A stretch of DNA of 64,000 nt from assembly GCF_002259645.1 (NCBI RefSeq), contig NZ_MWWV01000012.1, positions 1 through 64,000 of the forward strand. The letters are read 5' to 3'. The position numbers and the translations under genes are program-made. This document shows, piece by piece, positions 1 through 8,641 of the stretch (its first letter is position 1; the number at the start of each line of letters is the position of its first letter). The notes under the pieces are model-generated. The model was not told the DNA's origin. It did not search any database and saw nothing but the letters and a program-made list of their open reading frames with translations. Source of the DNA: Bifidobacterium tissieri. GTDB lineage: Bacteria > Actinomycetota > Actinomycetes > Actinomycetales > Bifidobacteriaceae.

Positions 1-47
1 TTGTGATAGTCGGACGCGGAACGCGTCATGAAGGAGACCACGGTTAC

Positions 48-353
48 ATGGCATTGACCAAGAAGCAGATCAAGCAGTTGCGCGCCCTGGGCCAGCAGCT
101 CAATCCGGAACTCATCGTCGGCAAGAACGGCATCACCGACGCGTCCGTCGCCCAGGCTGACGAATGCCTCGAATCGCACGAACTGATCAAGTGCACGCTG
201 CTGGAAGGCTGCGGATACACCGCCAAGGAGGCCGGCGAGCTGTTCGCCGAACGTCTGCACGCCGATCTGGTCCAGGTGATCGGCCACCGGTTCGTGCTGT
301 ACCGGCGCAGCCGCAAGGATGGCGTGAAGAACATCCGTCTCGTGCGGGAGTAA
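48..353 (+). CDS. YhbY/CRS1-YhbY family RNA-binding protein
   Basis: This 101-residue protein matches the CRM (CRS1-YhbY) family, small RNA-binding proteins linked to ribosome assembly. It opens with the typical MALTKKQIKQLRALGQ segment, contains the VGKNGIT loop near residue 30 that corresponds to the family's GxxG-type RNA-binding loop, and ends in a basic stretch (YRRSRKDGVKN). The ATG at 48 is chosen because AAGGAG lies 12 bases upstream; an in-frame GTG nearer the window edge has no such site. A hairpin follows about 80 bases after the stop. The family assignment is firm; the exact ribosomal role is inferred. Confidence 0.88.
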   Translation: MALTKKQIKQLRALGQQLNPELIVGKNGITDASVAQADECLESHELIKCTLLEGCGYTAKEAGELFAERLHADLVQVIGHRFVLYRRSRKDGVKNIRLVRE

Positions 354-430
354 TCAGGGGAGTGGCGCGCGAATGTGTCGTCGCGCCCGTATGAACGACC
401 ACGCGCATGAACAACCACATGGACATGAAC

Positions 431-466
431 GAGACCCCGGAGCTGTGTTTCAAACCCCGGGGTCTC
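431..466 (+). terminator. Terminator hairpin after YhbY gene
   Basis: Arms GAGACCCCGG (431-440) and CCGGGGTCTC (457-466) pair perfectly around a 16-base loop. No real T-run follows, as with most stems in this window. Confidence 0.65.
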
Positions 467-1125
467 ATGGTTGATTATTGTTCATAATCACCTTTCCTTC
501 AGTTATCGGACGACCGGTATCACGGTATCGTCCATCTGCAGTTATCCATATTCAGTTATTCGTCGGACGTCATTGCCCAACCGATGTTCCTGTCTGAGCC
601 ATTCGCGACCTCTATGTTCGTCATTGCCCATTCACCGATGTGGGTCTCTTCGTTGCGTGTTCCTCGTTCTCTGCATCCTGATGTTTTCTGCTCTGCGTCG
701 TCCGTGTCGTTCGTCTGATATCCACCGGACGGATTCCCTGTTCTGTTATTCCTGTTGGTGTGGTGCCACTGCCTCTGTTTTGTTGTCCGCGTCGTCGCGG
801 TTTTCTGAAGATCGGATGCGAACCATAAATCGAACACATCCTCATGTTTGATTTATGGGGTTCGATCATCTCCAACCTCCACTCATAGTATATCATGAAT
901 CGCCGGGAAAGCAATCACGGAGCGTTGTAATTTCAACGATGTTTGATTGAAGCACATGTGTTTGGAACTGTGTGCCGCCTGTTGGATGGTGTGGGAGTTG
1001 CGTGTGATATGAGGGGGTATTTCTCACATTTGCGAACATCGATCGAATGCGGTTGTGCCGTGGGAACGTGAAAGAACCGTGATGTTCGAAAGACCTCGGG
1101 GAAAGGTCCTCCTACACTTGTTCGA
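467..1125. other. Gene-poor region with an imperfect inverted repeat
   Basis: About 660 bases contain no convincing gene. The plus strand is pyrimidine-rich at 480-800 and carries the 11-mer GTCATTGCCCA twice (569-579 and 620-630). An imperfect inverted repeat spans roughly 817-868, pairing GAACCATAAATCGAACA with TGTTTGATTTATGGGGTTC. A minus-strand reading frame from a GTG at 837 down to 556 (93 residues, hydrophilic, with a partly repeated IGxWAMT segment) begins inside this repeat after GAGG, but resembles no known family and is not called. No RNA gene is recognised. Confidence 0.5.
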
Positions 1126-1935
1126 ATGCACATCTCCAATAATGCCTATGTCATGATGAGGCGTATCGTCGCCTCCGTTCTGTCCGTCGTGTTCATGTTC
1201 GGACTCGCCGGGTGTTCCATATCCGAGGAGTCCGCGCAGCGGGGATTGGACGAGCTGACGCAGTCGCTCTCCTCCGGCAGTACGCCCACGCTGGCGGAGG
1301 GTGCGTCGGCTGATTCCCCGAACAGCATCGTCTGGTCGCAGCAGCAGTACCCTGATTATTATGTGGTCACTGGCAAGGCTGATTTCTCCAAGGCCGGCAC
1401 CATGCCCGCAACCGGCGAGATCCGGTACACGGGTCTCGATTCATACGGTCGTGCCGGCATGGTCGTCGGCGTGATCGACAAGCAGCTTCGCGACAGCGGC
1501 TCGTCCCGTGACCGGAACATGCCTGATACGATCGCAGGCTACCCTCATCCGAATCCCAAGGTGTCGATCGATCTGGGTGGTGGCAAGGCGTACCGGGGTT
1601 ATCTGTTCAACCGCAGCCACCTGCTGGCCAAGAGTCTCGGCGGTCAGGATTCCGTGGAGAACATGGTGACGGGAACCCGAACCCAGAACGTGGGCAAGAA
1701 CCAGCCCGCCGGCGGCATGGCGTACACGGAGGATGAGGCACGCAACTGGCTGGACGACAATCCGAAGGGCACGGTGGAGTATATGGCCACGCCGAACTAT
1801 GAGGGGTCGGAGCTGCTGCCGCGTACCGTGAGTGTGGATATTCGTACGTCCGACGGCTCGATCGATCAGCATGTGATCGTGTTCAACACAGCCAGCGGCT
1901 ACGACATCGACTACCAGAACGGCGGCGTGAAGTAG
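1126..1935 (+). CDS. DNA/RNA non-specific endonuclease, lipoprotein (EndA-like)
   Basis: This 269-residue protein has a lipoprotein signal: a basic start (MMRR), a hydrophobic stretch and an LAGC lipobox with the acceptor at Cys30. The body resembles the DNA-entry nuclease (EndA/NUC1, beta-beta-alpha-metal) family, with NRSHLLAKSLGG around His165 (candidate catalytic histidine) and ENMVTGTRTQN around Asn179 (candidate metal-binding asparagine). It should act outside the membrane, degrading nucleic acid for nutrition or defence. The start is uncertain: 1126, 1153 and 1156 are all ATG and none has a strong ribosome-binding site, but the signal peptide fits any of them. It is transcribed alone and followed by a strong hairpin. 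Confidence 0.83.
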   Translation: MHISNNAYVMMRRIVASVLSVVFMFGLAGCSISEESAQRGLDELTQSLSSGSTPTLAEGASADSPNSIVWSQQQYPDYYVVTGKADFSKAGTMPATGEIRYTGLDSYGRAGMVVGVIDKQLRDSGSSRDRNMPDTIAGYPHPNPKVSIDLGGGKAYRGYLFNRSHLLAKSLGGQDSVENMVTGTRTQNVGKNQPAGGMAYTEDEARNWLDDNPKGTVEYMATPNYEGSELLPRTVSVDIRTSDGSIDQHVIVFNTASGYDIDYQNGGVK

Positions 1936-1970
1936 CGGTTTTGCGGACCGTTCCATTCCCTCGAATGGCC

Positions 1971-2007
1971 AATGGCCGGCTCCCGGTAACGCGGGGAGCC
2001 GGCCATT
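1971..2007 (+). terminator. Terminator hairpin after nuclease gene
   Basis: Arms AATGGCCGGCTCCC (1971-1984) and GGGAGCCGGCCATT (1994-2007) form a perfect 14-bp stem with a 9-base loop, without a following T-run. Confidence 0.7.
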
Positions 2008-2067
2008 GTCATATGTGTGGCCGTCCGGTGTGTGAGACGGAACGGATGATACCCCCGTATCGTCGTT

Positions 2068-2078
2068 GGGGGGGGGGG
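2068..2078 (+). repeat. Homopolymeric tract of 11 G
   Basis: Eleven consecutive G lie 82 bases before the start of the surface-protein gene, in its promoter or leader. Tracts of this kind are prone to slipped-strand mispairing and drive phase variation of surface proteins in several bacteria. Regulation here is inferred. Confidence 0.85.
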
Positions 2079-2160
2079 TAGTTTGAGGAGCATGCGTGCG
2101 ATGTCGGACGTATGACCGGCTTGTGGTGCACGCTGATGAGTAGTGAAAGGAAGCGAACGC

Positions 2161-5037
2161 ATGAACAAGGCGTTGAAGGTTTCAGTGGCGACGACCGTTG
2201 CCGTGGCATCGCTCGGTGCGCCGGCGATGGCGATGGCCGATGAAGTGCCGTCGGACGTGGCGGAGGAGCAGGCGGCTCGATCGACGACGAATGTCGCCGA
2301 CGCCCAGGCCAAGGCTGATGCCGCACAAGCCACATTGGACAAGGCGCAGTCGAATCTTACCGATGCGCAGAATGCCAATAAGCAGGCGCAGGCCGACAAG
2401 AACAATGCCGATGAGAAGAACCAGCAGGCGCAGGCTGACAAGCAGCAGGCCGAACAAACCGCCGCCAACGCTCAGACTGCAGCCGATGCCGCGGCAAACG
2501 TCAAGCAGCAGGCCGTGGCGCAACAGCAGCAGGCCGAAGCGGACAAGACGACTGCCGAAGCGGACAAGAAGACCGCCCAGCAGGAACAGGAGGCCGCCCA
2601 GGCGAATAAGGAGCAGGCGCAGGCCGAGGCCGACAAGGCCGGACAGGCCGTGGACGCGGCTCAGGGCCGGGTGGACAAGGCCCAGTCCGCGGCTGATGCG
2701 GCCATTGCGGACAAGGAGAAGGCCGAAGCCGATCAGAAGCAGGCCGAGTCCGACAAGGCGACGGTCGACCAGACGGTGGCCGAGGCGGAACGGGATAAGG
2801 CACAGGCCGAAGCCGACAAGCAGCAGGCGCAGGCGGACGCCGATCAGGCCGCCAAGGACAAGCAGGACGCCGACCGGACCGCGGCCGACAAGCTCGCGGA
2901 CCTGAAGGTCAAGCTCGACGCGGAGAACACCGCCAAGGCGGAGAAGGACGCCGCCGACAAAAAGGTTTCGGATCTGGAGAAGGAGGACGGCGGGCTCGCC
3001 GACCTCGCCGCCCAGCTGGATGCCGCCAGGCAGGCCGCCGACGAGGCTTCCAAGGCGCAGGCGGATGCGGACAAGGCGAAGGACGAGGCCGACAAGGCCA
3101 GGGACACGGCCTCGGCCGACGCGACGGCCAAGCGGCAGGCGGCCGACAAGGCGCAGCAGGCGGCGGACGCGAAGAAGGCGGTGGCCGACAGCGCCGACTA
3201 CAAGCTGCAGCAGGGCGCGTCGCAGTACTATCTCGACCGTGGCGCGCAGCGCGCGTACCGTATCCTCACCGACGGGACCGAGACGATGTACCTCCAGTAC
3301 ATCCATAACGGCGACAAGGCGGATGCCACGTCGATCGACAACATGCTGCGCGCATTGCAGTACATCAAGGAGTGCAACGAGATCCGCAAGGGCGAGGGGC
3401 TGCCCGAGCTTCAGGTGTCCGACGAGATGATGGCCATCGCTCAGGCGGACACCGACTTCGCCAACGAGAACACGTACCATCCCCGCCAGTTCTACGTCTA
3501 CAGCGAGAACCTTGCGTGGGGCTTCACCGAGGACAACAGCCCGTTCCGGGGATGGTACGACAAGGAGAAGGCGATCTACGAGCAGGCGGTCAGGGAGAAC
3601 CCCGAGATCAAGAAGCTCAGCCCCCTCGCCCTGCAGACCCAGTACCCGACCCTGTACCGGCAGGTCGGACACTACCTCAACATCGTCGGCGGAACCACCG
3701 TCACCGGGTTCGGCGTCTCCCAGAACGGCAAGTACTACCCCAACACCGCAGGCCAGACCTTCAACCCCGGCGACTCCACCACCAACGGCAATCGCATCAT
3801 GACGGTCGATGACTACATCGCCGATCTGACCGCGTGGAAGACCTCGCTGGAGAACGCCAGCGGCGACTACCAGGCAGCACAGTCCACGGCCGACAAGGCC
3901 GCCCAGCTGGCCGCACAGGCCGAGCAGGATGCGGCTGAGAAGACCGATGCGGCCGAGCGTGCACAGGCCGAGCTCACGGCAAAGACCGATGAGGCCAAGA
4001 CCGCCAAGGAGGCGCTGGCCGCCGCGCAGAAGGCATACGACGAGGCCGTCAAGGCCAATCAGGACAAGGCCCACGCCCTCGAACAGGCCAAGAAGGAGCA
4101 GACGGCGAAGACCGAAGCCTACGAGCAGGCCAAGAAGAACACAGCGGATGCGAAGAACGCGGCTGACACCGCACAGCAGAAGGCCGCGGAAGCGCAAACC
4201 CGTCTTGACAAGGCGAACTCGGCCGTAGCGGACGCGCAGACACGCATCGACGCGGCACAGCAGAAGGCCGATGCGGCCAAGGAGGCAGCCGCCACCGCCG
4301 ACCAGCGCATCAGCCAGGCCAAACAGGACCGCCAGAACGCGCAAGCTCGTCTCGACCAGGCCGAACAGGACAAGCAGACGGCACAGCAGGCCTTGGACCA
4401 GGCGAAGGCGGACAAGACCGGAGCCGACCAGAGGCTGGCTGAAGCGCAGGCCCGTCTTGACAAGGCGAACTCAGCCGTAGCCGCCGCACAGGCGCGCATC
4501 GACACCGCCGACCGGCAGATCGCGGACGCACAGTCCACGATCGACCAGGCCGACAAGACAATCGCTGCCGCAGCGGCCGCCCAGTCCGATTTGGAGAAGG
4601 CCACCGCCACAGCAGCGGCCACGCAGGCCGCAGCGGACAAGGCGAACGCCGAGGCCGAGCGTACCGCCGCGGCGCTTGAGCAGGCGCAGTCCGCGTATGA
4701 TACGGCGAAGGCCGACAAGATCGTGGCGGACGGCGCGCTCGCTGATGCCAAGAAGGCTGCCGAGGAGGCGTCCAAGAACCAGGAATCAGCCCAGCAGCAG
4801 CTTCAGCAGCAGAACGGCTCCGCTGGCTCCTCGGTGGATGGTTCCGGTGTGACGAACACCGCCGCCGGACTGAGCGCGGGCACGGCGACGGTGGATGCTC
4901 CCACGGCTGTTGTCAACGAGTACGGTCCGCTGGCTGCAACGGGTGTCACCTCCGAGGTGATGCTTGGTCTTACCGCGATCATGACGCTCGTTGGTGCCGG
5001 TTGCGTGCTGACCCGCGTGCACCTTGACCGCGAGTGA
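2161..5037 (+). CDS. LAXTG-anchored coiled-coil surface protein with central CAP domain (SEC10/PgrA-like)
   Basis: The 958-residue protein has a Sec signal peptide (MNKALKV, then a hydrophobic stretch to AMAMADE). Two long Ala/Gln/Lys/Asp-rich coiled-coil arms, about residues 35-345 and 560-890, flank a globular CAP/SCP domain near 390-560 with SENLAWG and VGHYLNIVGG signatures. The C-terminus carries LAATG (924-928), a hydrophobic helix and a short charged tail, matching the LAXTG signal of class E sortases. This layout resembles SEC10/PgrA surface-exclusion proteins of Gram-positives. Two near-identical blocks (LDKANSAVADAQTRID and LDKANSAVAAAQARID) show internal duplication. The ATG at 2161 follows AAAGGAAG; an in-frame GTG at 2143 is less likely. 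The ligand is unknown. Confidence 0.85.
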   Translation: MNKALKVSVATTVAVASLGAPAMAMADEVPSDVAEEQAARSTTNVADAQAKADAAQATLDKAQSNLTDAQNANKQAQADKNNADEKNQQAQADKQQAEQTAANAQTAADAAANVKQQAVAQQQQAEADKTTAEADKKTAQQEQEAAQANKEQAQAEADKAGQAVDAAQGRVDKAQSAADAAIADKEKAEADQKQAESDKATVDQTVAEAERDKAQAEADKQQAQADADQAAKDKQDADRTAADKLADLKVKLDAENTAKAEKDAADKKVSDLEKEDGGLADLAAQLDAARQAADEASKAQADADKAKDEADKARDTASADATAKRQAADKAQQAADAKKAVADSADYKLQQGASQYYLDRGAQRAYRILTDGTETMYLQYIHNGDKADATSIDNMLRALQYIKECNEIRKGEGLPELQVSDEMMAIAQADTDFANENTYHPRQFYVYSENLAWGFTEDNSPFRGWYDKEKAIYEQAVRENPEIKKLSPLALQTQYPTLYRQVGHYLNIVGGTTVTGFGVSQNGKYYPNTAGQTFNPGDSTTNGNRIMTVDDYIADLTAWKTSLENASGDYQAAQSTADKAAQLAAQAEQDAAEKTDAAERAQAELTAKTDEAKTAKEALAAAQKAYDEAVKANQDKAHALEQAKKEQTAKTEAYEQAKKNTADAKNAADTAQQKAAEAQTRLDKANSAVADAQTRIDAAQQKADAAKEAAATADQRISQAKQDRQNAQARLDQAEQDKQTAQQALDQAKADKTGADQRLAEAQARLDKANSAVAAAQARIDTADRQIADAQSTIDQADKTIAAAAAAQSDLEKATATAAATQAAADKANAEAERTAAALEQAQSAYDTAKADKIVADGALADAKKAAEEASKNQESAQQQLQQQNGSAGSSVDGSGVTNTAAGLSAGTATVDAPTAVVNEYGPLAATGVTSEVMLGLTAIMTLVGAGCVLTRVHLDRE

Positions 5038-5110
5038 TGGATTCGAGAGGATAAGCATCGAATCGATGCTGGAGACGATGCACTCCAATTGGATGCATGA
5101 CCTATTGGAC

Positions 5111-5167
5111 GCATGATGATGGAGCCCGTACCTGCATGCAACGCGGGTACGGGCTCCATCATCATGC
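5111..5167. terminator. Bidirectional terminator, 22-bp perfect stem
   Basis: Bases 5111-5132 pair perfectly with 5146-5167 around a 13-base loop, between convergent genes (surface protein and LysR regulator). It probably ends transcription from both sides. Confidence 0.82.
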
Positions 5168-5200
5168 GATGAGCGACATATCGTGTCGGCTGTTGACCGT

Positions 5201-6124
5201 TCAGTCGATCAGCGTGTAGCCGTGGTTGGCGATCACGGACTTGAGCTTGTCGAGGTAGATCTCGGCGGCCTGGGAGAGTTTGGTGCGTTCGTTGGTGATC
5301 CAGCCGACCAGCATCTTCTCATCGGATTCAAGCGGCACGGTCACGATCTTCTCGGAGTTGAGATCCTCGTTGTCGATGCCGGAGCAGACCGTGTAGCCGT
5401 TGAGTCCCACGATGAAGTTGAGGATCGTGGCACGGTCGGTCACGTTGATCTGCTTGGGGGAGTATTCGGGCCAGACGGCCTCCTCGGCGAAGTAGAAGCT
5501 ACCCTCCTCACCCTGCTCGTACTGGATCCACGGGTAGGGTTTGAGATCCTCCATGGTCAGGCTCTTGCGCGAGGCGAGTGGGTTGGAGCGGGAGAGGAAC
5601 ACGTGCAGACCGGCGCGGAAGATCGGATGGAATTCCAGATGCTTCTCGCGCAGCAGCTTGCCGATCACGTCCTTGTTGAAGTCGGACAGGTACAGGATGC
5701 CGACCTCGGACTGCATGTTGGCGACCTGATTGATGATGTCCTTGGTGCGGGTCTCGCGGATGGTGAACTCGTACTCGTCGGACTTGATGGAGTTGATGAG
5801 CTCCACGAACGCTTCGACGGCGAACATGTAATGCTGCGTGGAGACCTGGCACAGCTGCTTGCGTGGCTTGGCGTTCTTGTAGCGCTCCTCGAGCAGCGCG
5901 GTCTGGTCGAGGACCTGACGCGCGTAGGTGAGGAATTCGGCGCCGTCCACGGTCAGGGCGATGCCCTGCGACGAGCGGGTGAAGATCTCGATGCCCATCT
6001 CCTTCTCCAGTTCCTTGACGGCGGAGGAGAGTGCGGGCTGGGAGATGTAGAGTTCGTGGGACGCCTCGTTCATCGAACCGCATTCGACGATCTTGACGAT
6101 GTACTTGAGCTGAAGCAGTGTCAT
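5201..6124 (-). CDS. LysR-family transcriptional regulator
   Basis: The 307-residue protein has the LysR layout: an N-terminal winged helix-turn-helix (about residues 3-60, with GSMNEASHELYISQPALS) and a C-terminal effector-binding domain. LysR regulators bind DNA as tetramers and respond to small molecules; the effector is unknown. It is transcribed in the same direction as the solute-binding protein gene 62 bases upstream, so the two may be co-transcribed. A long bidirectional stem follows its stop. Confidence 0.92.
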   Translation of the reverse strand: MTLLQLKYIVKIVECGSMNEASHELYISQPALSSAVKELEKEMGIEIFTRSSQGIALTVDGAEFLTYARQVLDQTALLEERYKNAKPRKQLCQVSTQHYMFAVEAFVELINSIKSDEYEFTIRETRTKDIINQVANMQSEVGILYLSDFNKDVIGKLLREKHLEFHPIFRAGLHVFLSRSNPLASRKSLTMEDLKPYPWIQYEQGEEGSFYFAEEAVWPEYSPKQINVTDRATILNFIVGLNGYTVCSGIDNEDLNSEKIVTVPLESDEKMLVGWITNERTKLSQAAEIYLDKLKSVIANHGYTLID

Positions 6125-6186
6125 AAGTTTTTATGATAGCCACTGGGGTTGTCATCAATTTAATTTATGCCGATTCGTGGGACGTG

Positions 6187-7275
6187 TCACTGGTTTTTCA
6201 AACCGTTGATCAGCGTCTGCATGGCGTCGTTCGGCGGCAGTTCGACGACCTGCTGGACCTGGTCGATCGTGCCGGGCACGTGGAATCGGCTGATGCCATC
6301 GGTGCCGGTATAGTTCGCGGACCGGAATCCGTGACGCTCCCATGCGAGCTTGCGCACATTGTCGGAGCGCATGAGATCGAGCAGTTTCCCGCCCTTGTCG
6401 TCGAGCGCGATGAACACGTGCGTGCTCCACACCGTGGGCGTGGGGTAGGCGATGACCAGATCGTTCTTCACCTGCGCGTACGTGTCCGGCTGGGTGGCGG
6501 CGAGATCCAGGATCTGGCTCTCATAGCCGACCATCATCGGTTTCGAACCGACACCGAGGGTGAGGAACTGGCTGAAACTGTCCTCGCTGCTGGTCTCCAT
6601 CCACCCGGACTTGCGGAATATCGTCTGCAATGCGGGCAGATCGCGGTTGACGCTGTCGACCGTTGCCGGGGTCCCGCCGTTCATCACGGTCGCGAGCAGG
6701 GCCGCATACTCGTTGCCCGAATTGGACTTCACCGGGTCCGTGGATTCGATATGGAAGGCACCATAGCCGGTAGCCCATCCCACGTCGGCCCACGAACGAT
6801 CCTGCTGCATGGCCTCCACCACTTTGGCCATGTCCAGCCGGTACACGCCCGAATCATCCTTCGACATGAGCCCGGTGGAGCACAGGCCGTCCGCCACCTG
6901 CCGGTACGTGTACACGACGATGGGACTGTTGAAGACGATGTCCTGCCGGCTCACATCCACGCCCTTGGCCTTGCCGTATTCGGCGGCAGCCCTGCTGGAG
7001 GGGAACAGGTAGTCCATGCCGGACCGGTCGGCGTCCATCATGTCCAGGCTGCCGGCCTTCCGGTAGGACACGTCCAAGCCAGCGTCCGTCGCCAACGTTC
7101 GAAACTGCGGATCGTCGAACAGGCCGGTCTTCTCACCACCCAGATATCCGGTCACGGTCACGGTCTGCACCGGCTTCGGCCGGGTGGCCTGCCATGCGAT
7201 GCCGCCACACAGCACGATCACGGCGACGAGCAGTACACACAATCCCACGATTCGGGATTTCGACAGATGGGCCAT
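6187..7275 (-). CDS. Membrane-anchored extracellular solute-binding protein
   Basis: This 362-residue protein begins with a basic segment and one hydrophobic helix (about residues 9-28), with no lipobox cysteine, so it is likely membrane-anchored outside the cell. The rest resembles periplasmic-binding-protein type II folds (compare YLGGEKTGLFDD, and alternating segments ending in an RFHVPGTID-type tail). No permease or ATPase gene is adjacent, so the transport role is unproven; a sensing role is possible. GGAAAGGA lies upstream of the ATG. It is followed closely by the LysR gene. Confidence 0.6.
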   Translation of the reverse strand: MAHLSKSRIVGLCVLLVAVIVLCGGIAWQATRPKPVQTVTVTGYLGGEKTGLFDDPQFRTLATDAGLDVSYRKAGSLDMMDADRSGMDYLFPSSRAAAEYGKAKGVDVSRQDIVFNSPIVVYTYRQVADGLCSTGLMSKDDSGVYRLDMAKVVEAMQQDRSWADVGWATGYGAFHIESTDPVKSNSGNEYAALLATVMNGGTPATVDSVNRDLPALQTIFRKSGWMETSSEDSFSQFLTLGVGSKPMMVGYESQILDLAATQPDTYAQVKNDLVIAYPTPTVWSTHVFIALDDKGGKLLDLMRSDNVRKLAWERHGFRSANYTGTDGISRFHVPGTIDQVQQVVELPPNDAMQTLINGLKNQ

Positions 7276-7376
7276 CGGTCGTATCCTTTCCAGCCTGCAC
7301 GGTCCCCGAAAGGAATGGATTCAGGGTACCGGCGTCCGATTCCACGATACCGTCAGGGGCATCCGACAACAGTCGA

Positions 7377-8570
7377 CTACAACCCCTTGCGTTTGAGCTC
7401 GGCGACAAGCCCCACGTAGAACTCACGCACGTCGAAGCCGGGAATGTTCTCACGATTCAAGTCGATCATGTCGGCATGGGAGATGCCACGATCACCGGAC
7501 GGCTCCAGCCACGTGAACCAGTCACCCCAAGGGAAGGGTGGGCGGGACACCAGACCATCATTCGGCCCGTCGAACCATTTGACCAGCGGATAGGTGAAAT
7601 TCAGCGGGAACCGGCCCGTCGTGGCATGCAGCAGACGCGAGCCAACGCTCTGACAGACGATGCCGGGAAACTGGCCGAGACCGATGCTACGGTTGATGCG
7701 CTCGCATCCCGCTTGCGTCAGATCATGTACGGCAGCCATGAAGTCTGGATGCGTGTCGCCCAGCTTCGCTGCCGCGGCATTGTAGGATGCGGCCACCCGA
7801 CGCTGCGCGGGCTCGGGAATGGACCCGAGCAGATAGTCGGCGAACCCGCAGCCGCGATGCGGCGTATTGATGGTGGTCAGCGAGGCGACATACCCGCCGA
7901 TTCCCTCGCGGGCAATCGCCCAACGCATGTCGAGCCCGCCCTTGGAATGGGCGATCACGTTGACCTTGCCACATCCGGTCTCCTCGACGATCCGACGAAT
8001 ACGGTCGGCGAGCTCACGGGCACTGTCGGCGACCGACGCCGCCGACTGATGGTTGCCATAGTAGATGATCGCCCCATTGCGCTCCAGCTCCCCGGGGATA
8101 CGCCCCCAATAATTGATCAGACGCGAGTCCCGGAAGAACACGCCATGCACCAGCAGGATCGGATACCGTGTGGCGCACACCCGCTGCGCTGCACGGGAAC
8201 GGTCAAGTGCCTCCTTGGCGGTTTCAAACCGGACCTCATCACGTACCGTGCGAATGATCAGACGCAACGCGATGAGATTGGCGATCGGAATCCACCCGCA
8301 GACGATGCCAATGACCCGAATACGCATGCCAAGCTGCACGCTGGTCAGATACACGGTGATAATCCCAACCCAAAAGATCACCGATTCGACAAGCACGACG
8401 ACGAGCGTGACAACGAGCCAGGGCAGCCAGTCACGCGGAATCATGACGAACGCGGCACCGGCGAGCGCCACCGTCGCGACCAACGTCGTCCACCAGAACA
8501 CCTGCAGGGTCACCACACCGAAACCGCATGCGCGCAGTCGGCCGGACGGCATAGCCGTCGCACCATTCAT
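7377..8570 (-). CDS. Alpha/beta hydrolase, triacylglycerol-lipase-like, membrane-anchored
   Basis: The protein is 397 residues from the ATG at 8570, chosen because AGAAGGAG precedes it; a longer frame opens at 8627. Three hydrophobic segments fill about residues 10-110. The catalytic part follows: YPILLVHGVFFRD (oxyanion-hole region), VNVIAHSKGGLD with the nucleophile serine in the AHSKGG elbow, and INTPHRGCGFADYLL. These are hallmarks of lipases of the LipA/PGAP1-like group, so it probably hydrolyses a lipid or ester at the membrane. The substrate is not evident. It sits about 100 bases upstream of the solute-binding protein gene in the same orientation. Confidence 0.8.
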   Translation of the reverse strand: MNGATAMPSGRLRACGFGVVTLQVFWWTTLVATVALAGAAFVMIPRDWLPWLVVTLVVVLVESVIFWVGIITVYLTSVQLGMRIRVIGIVCGWIPIANLIALRLIIRTVRDEVRFETAKEALDRSRAAQRVCATRYPILLVHGVFFRDSRLINYWGRIPGELERNGAIIYYGNHQSAASVADSARELADRIRRIVEETGCGKVNVIAHSKGGLDMRWAIAREGIGGYVASLTTINTPHRGCGFADYLLGSIPEPAQRRVAASYNAAAAKLGDTHPDFMAAVHDLTQAGCERINRSIGLGQFPGIVCQSVGSRLLHATTGRFPLNFTYPLVKWFDGPNDGLVSRPPFPWGDWFTWLEPSGDRGISHADMIDLNRENIPGFDVREFYVGLVAELKRKGL

Positions 8571-8641
8571 CGCATCTCCTTCTGCACCCCAGTTATCCCC
8601 GAACACACGTTCCATCCTATCCGCCATCGCCTACGTTTGGC

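Noticed and set aside
1074-1089. GAAC-CGTGAT-GTTC near the nuclease gene as a LexA box
   Set aside because: The spacer is six bases, not four, so it does not fit the SOS pattern seen before uvrA and ruvA.
2182-4344. A 720-residue open frame on the minus strand
   Set aside because: It is the antisense of the coiled-coil surface gene; the GCC/AAG/CAG-rich coding strand keeps the opposite frame open. Its Leu/Arg/Gly-rich text has no family features.
5183-7419. Long plus-strand frames opposite the LysR and solute-binding genes
   Set aside because: They are antisense shadows with low-complexity text; the minus-strand genes have clear motifs and ribosome-binding sites.
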